A DNA stretch of 6,044 bases from Chroococcidiopsidaceae cyanobacterium CP_BM_RX_35. Its GTDB lineage: Bacteria > Cyanobacteriota > Cyanobacteriia > Cyanobacteriales > Chroococcidiopsidaceae. The position numbers were made by a program, and so were the translations under genes. Location: assembly GCA_019242465.1 (NCBI GenBank), contig JAFAVL010000458.1, positions 1 through 6,044 of the forward strand. The letters run 5' to 3'. Below the pieces are notes generated by a model. It was not told where the DNA came from, did not search any database, and saw nothing but the letters and a program-made list of their open reading frames with translations. Shown here in pieces: positions 3,538-6,044 of the stretch; positions within the stretch are counted from its first letter, which is position 1, and every line of letters starts with the position of its first letter.

Positions 3538-6044
3538 ATGAAAAATCTCAACCAATCGGATAAATTCCCAATTGCTATGCGGACAAGTGAGCAAATTAGG
3601 GCAGAAATTGAGGATAAACTTGGTTTTTTTCCGCCTTTTTTTGCTCCAGCACAGCAAAACCCAAGCATTTTGGAAAATCTTTGGCAACAGACAGTGCATG
3701 CTGATGGCAACAACCCTCTACCATCCCTATTTAAGGAAAAGCTTGCAGCTTATCTTTCGCGTTACTGCAATGTTCCCTACTCAATAGTTTGCCATAGTTG
3801 TTGCCTATATTCTCTAGGGATGAATGCCCAAGAGGTGCTGGAGTTACTGAAATCGCCTCCTCCTATTGAAACGGACATAGACGCATACTTGAGAACGCTG
3901 GCTCTGACACCTGGCATATTAACAGCATTGCTAGCAAATCCAGTAGTTGAAGAGAGTCTACTATGTTGTGCAATATTTATTTTCTTAGAACAAGACCAAG
4001 CAGATTATTGTCGAAATGAACTGCGTCGGATTCTAGGGTCTATAGACTACCAACACCTGGTCACGTTTATTGCTTACATTAAGACATGCCACATCTGGAT
4101 AGAAGCCAACCCAGATATGGATTATGCAGCCGACAAGCGAATTCAGGAAAATCTGGCCGCGTTGCTGGAAGAACCCGATTTAGCAGATTTCTTCAGCAAC
4201 TACCCAGAGCATGTGAGGCGCGAACGCCAAAGCCAGGTAGAACAGCTAGTTCAAGACAGAAATAGCTCCACAACAGAAGTCGCACTGCGACAGCAAATTG
4301 AGCGGGAGCGACTGGTAGTAGAAATTGCCCAACGCATCCGCAAGTCTTTGAACCTTGATGAGATTCTTCAAACTACAGGGTCAGAAGTGCGGCAGTTTCT
4401 GCAAGTCGATCGAGTATTCATTTACCGCTTTGAGCCCGACTGGGGTGGCACTGTTGTCGTAGAATCGGTAGGCTCTGGTTGGCAACCAATACTTGGCAGC
4501 AGTCTCAAAGATCCCACCTTTGCAGAAGCATATATCCAGCCCTACAAGCAAGGTCGGATTCAAGCTACAGCCGATATCTATGCCGGAGGGCTAACCCCAT
4601 GCTATATCGATTTTTTGGCTCAGTTTCAAGTGAGAGCCACTTTGGTGGTCCCAATTTTGCAAGGAGAGGAGTTGTGGGGCTTGCTTGTCGCTAACCACTG
4701 TTTAACACCAAGACAGTGGCAACAGCTGGAGATCGATTTGCTCAAACAATTGGCAACCCAGGTGGCGATCGCTATCCAGCAGTCTGAACTATATCAGCTC
4801 TCCCGCTCGGAACTGGGTGATCGCCAGCGAGCGGAACAAGCACTCTCTGTATCACTCAAAGATTTGGCAGATATGAAGTTTGCCCTAGATCAGTCTTCTA
4901 TTGTGGCAAGTACTGACTACAAAGGAACGATTAATTATGTCAACGATAACTTCTGCAAAATCTCAAAATATTCCAGAGAAGATCTGATTGGGCAGGATCA
5001 TCGCATTCTCAATTCTGGTTACCACTCACAAGAATTTTTTAGAGAAATGTGGGCGACAATTGCCAACGGGCAAGTTTGGAAAGGTGAGATTAGGAACCGC
5101 GATCGGGATGGAACCTTTTACTGGGTAGATACAACTATTGTGCCCTTCTTGACTGAAGTGGGACAACCATATCAGTATGTAGCAATTAGTAGAGATATTA
5201 CAGCGCGCAAGCGAGCCGAAGTCCAAATTCAAGAACAGACAACTCTCTTGGATCAATCCCAAGACGCCATTCTGGTTCTCGATATGGAAGGTCAAATCTG
5301 CTTTTGGAACAAAAGTGCTAATCGCTTATTTGGCTGGACAACTGCTGAAGCAATTGGCACAAAAATTGAGAAATTAGGATTTAAGCATTCACCTCAACTC
5401 CAAGCTGTTCAGAAGGTTGTTAGCCAAGTAGGCGAATGGCATGGTGAGTTGCATCCAGTCACGAAATCTGGTCAAGAAATCATCGTTGAAAGCCGCTGGA
5501 CGCTAGTGCGCGACTCGGAAGACAAGCCTAAATCTATCCTCGTCGTTAATACCGACATCACAAAGAAAAAACAACTCGAAGCCCAGTTTCTTAGAGCACA
5601 GCGGATGGAGAGCATAGGCACACTGGCTGGCGGCATTGCTCACGATTTGAACAACGTACTGACGCCAATCATTGCCTCAGCGCAACTCCTGCTTTCCAAC
5701 CAACTCAACGATCAGAAGCGACATCGGCTACTAACGACAGTAGAAACTAGTGCTAAGCGTGGAGCCGCCTTGGTCAAGCAAGTCCTGTCCTTTTCGCGCG
5801 GAGTCGAGGGTAGGTTTACTATCTTGCAACTGAGGCACCTGCTGTCAGAAATTCAACAAATAGTTAAAGAAACTTTCCCCAAAGCGATCGAATTTAGGAT
5901 GCTGCTGCCGCCTGAATTGTGGGTTGTCTCTGGCGATGCCACCCAACTGCATCAAGTCTTCATGAATCTGTGTGTCAATGCCCGCGACGCTATGCCCTAC
6001 GGCGGCAATCTCACAATTACCGCCGAAAACTTGTCCATCGACCA
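3538..6044 (+). CDS. Sensor histidine kinase: AhpD-like module, GAF, PAS, PAS, DHp and start of ATPase domain (3' end outside window)
   Basis: The frame is open for 835 codons to the right edge. Residues about 16-215 form a helical module resembling AhpD/carboxymuconolactone decarboxylase proteins: LGFFPPFF (28-35), NNPLP (58-62), Glu67, YLSRYCNVPYSIVCHSC (72-88), then a second helical part with CRNELRRILG (158-167) and TCHIW (183-187). A charged coiled coil (about 220-265) leads to a GAF domain (about 272-417) with Cys355-Tyr356 at the cyanobacteriochrome bilin position. PAS1 (about 446-556) has NDNF, WKGEIRNRD and YWVDTTIVP and ends RDIT. PAS2 (about 567-675) has ILVLD and FWNKSANRLFGW and ends TDIT. 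The DHp domain carries GGIAHDLNN with phospho-acceptor His702. The N-box LCVNARDAM has Asn814; the G boxes lie beyond the window. It has no signal peptide or membrane segment, so it should be a soluble cytoplasmic sensor that phosphorylates a response regulator. Related kinases often carry a C-terminal receiver domain, which cannot be seen here. The ligand is unknown. Confidence 0.93.
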   Translation, partial: MKNLNQSDKFPIAMRTSEQIRAEIEDKLGFFPPFFAPAQQNPSILENLWQQTVHADGNNPLPSLFKEKLAAYLSRYCNVPYSIVCHSCCLYSLGMNAQEVLELLKSPPPIETDIDAYLRTLALTPGILTALLANPVVEESLLCCAIFIFLEQDQADYCRNELRRILGSIDYQHLVTFIAYIKTCHIWIEANPDMDYAADKRIQENLAALLEEPDLADFFSNYPEHVRRERQSQVEQLVQDRNSSTTEVALRQQIERERLVVEIAQRIRKSLNLDEILQTTGSEVRQFLQVDRVFIYRFEPDWGGTVVVESVGSGWQPILGSSLKDPTFAEAYIQPYKQGRIQATADIYAGGLTPCYIDFLAQFQVRATLVVPILQGEELWGLLVANHCLTPRQWQQLEIDLLKQLATQVAIAIQQSELYQLSRSELGDRQRAEQALSVSLKDLADMKFALDQSSIVASTDYKGTINYVNDNFCKISKYSREDLIGQDHRILNSGYHSQEFFREMWATIANGQVWKGEIRNRDRDGTFYWVDTTIVPFLTEVGQPYQYVAISRDITARKRAEVQIQEQTTLLDQSQDAILVLDMEGQICFWNKSANRLFGWTTAEAIGTKIEKLGFKHSPQLQAVQKVVSQVGEWHGELHPVTKSGQEIIVESRWTLVRDSEDKPKSILVVNTDITKKKQLEAQFLRAQRMESIGTLAGGIAHDLNNVLTPIIASAQLLLSNQLNDQKRHRLLTTVETSAKRGAALVKQVLSFSRGVEGRFTILQLRHLLSEIQQIVKETFPKAIEFRMLLPPELWVVSGDATQLHQVFMNLCVNARDAMPYGGNLTITAENLSID
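4765..4772. repeat. HIP1 palindrome (GCGATCGC)
   Basis: A perfect copy of the highly iterated palindrome of cyanobacteria lies inside the GAF-coding part of the kinase. Partial copies (CGATCG cores) occur near 4407, 5100 and 5884. It supports a cyanobacterial origin but says nothing about gene function. Confidence 0.9.

Noticed and set aside
3376..3713. Two minus-strand frames (3376-3699 and 3486-3713) antisense to the kinase N-terminus
   Set aside because: They lie opposite a strongly supported coding region with recognisable domain motifs and show no family features.
4381..5295. Frames inside the kinase (4381-4563 -, 4479-4694 +, 5026-5295 -)
   Set aside because: They overlap the GAF and PAS coding sequence and carry no recognisable features.

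Overview
The window looks like chromosomal DNA of a cyanobacterium. The evidence is a cyanobacterial-type ClpS ending in APLEAA, a DUF2103 protein next to it, a phytochrome-related GAF domain typical of cyanobacterial sensor kinases, and a complete HIP1 octamer (GCGATCGC) at 4765 with several partial ones nearby. Base composition is moderate, with one very AT-rich intergenic stretch. I cannot name the species.

Layout. Bases 2-1291 (+) are the C-terminal 429 residues of a large FAD-dependent oxidoreductase whose N-terminus lies off the left edge. Next come clpS (1380-1706, +) and, 6 bases later, a DUF2103 gene (1713-2006, +); these two are probably co-transcribed. A small three-helix membrane protein (2021-2344, -) converges on them with a 14-base gap. 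The moaE gene (2534-3025, -) encodes the large subunit of molybdopterin synthase. A 512-base intergenic region (3026-3537) separates moaE from a divergent sensor histidine kinase gene that starts at 3538 and runs off the right edge after 835 codons.

The kinase is the most elaborate gene. Its domain order is an AhpD/carboxymuconolactone-decarboxylase-like helical module, a coiled coil, a GAF domain related to bilin-binding cyanobacteriochromes, two PAS domains, a DHp helix pair with phospho-acceptor His702, and the start of the ATPase domain including its N-box. Two sensory modules carry altered key residues: V-P-Y-S where AhpD has C-x-x-C, and C-Y plus D-P-T-F where cyanobacteriochromes have C-H and D-x-C-F.

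The kinase's upstream region holds a perfect extended -10 promoter (TGCTATAAT, 3188-3196) in about 23% GC DNA. Downstream of it is a compact GC-rich island (about 63% GC) with several mutually exclusive stems (3354-3442). The island is either a structured leader RNA or a dispersed palindromic repeat.

The genes do not form one pathway. They cover protein turnover (clpS), molybdenum cofactor synthesis (moaE), redox chemistry (oxidoreductase) and signalling (kinase). No IS element, tRNA, rRNA or CRISPR array was seen.
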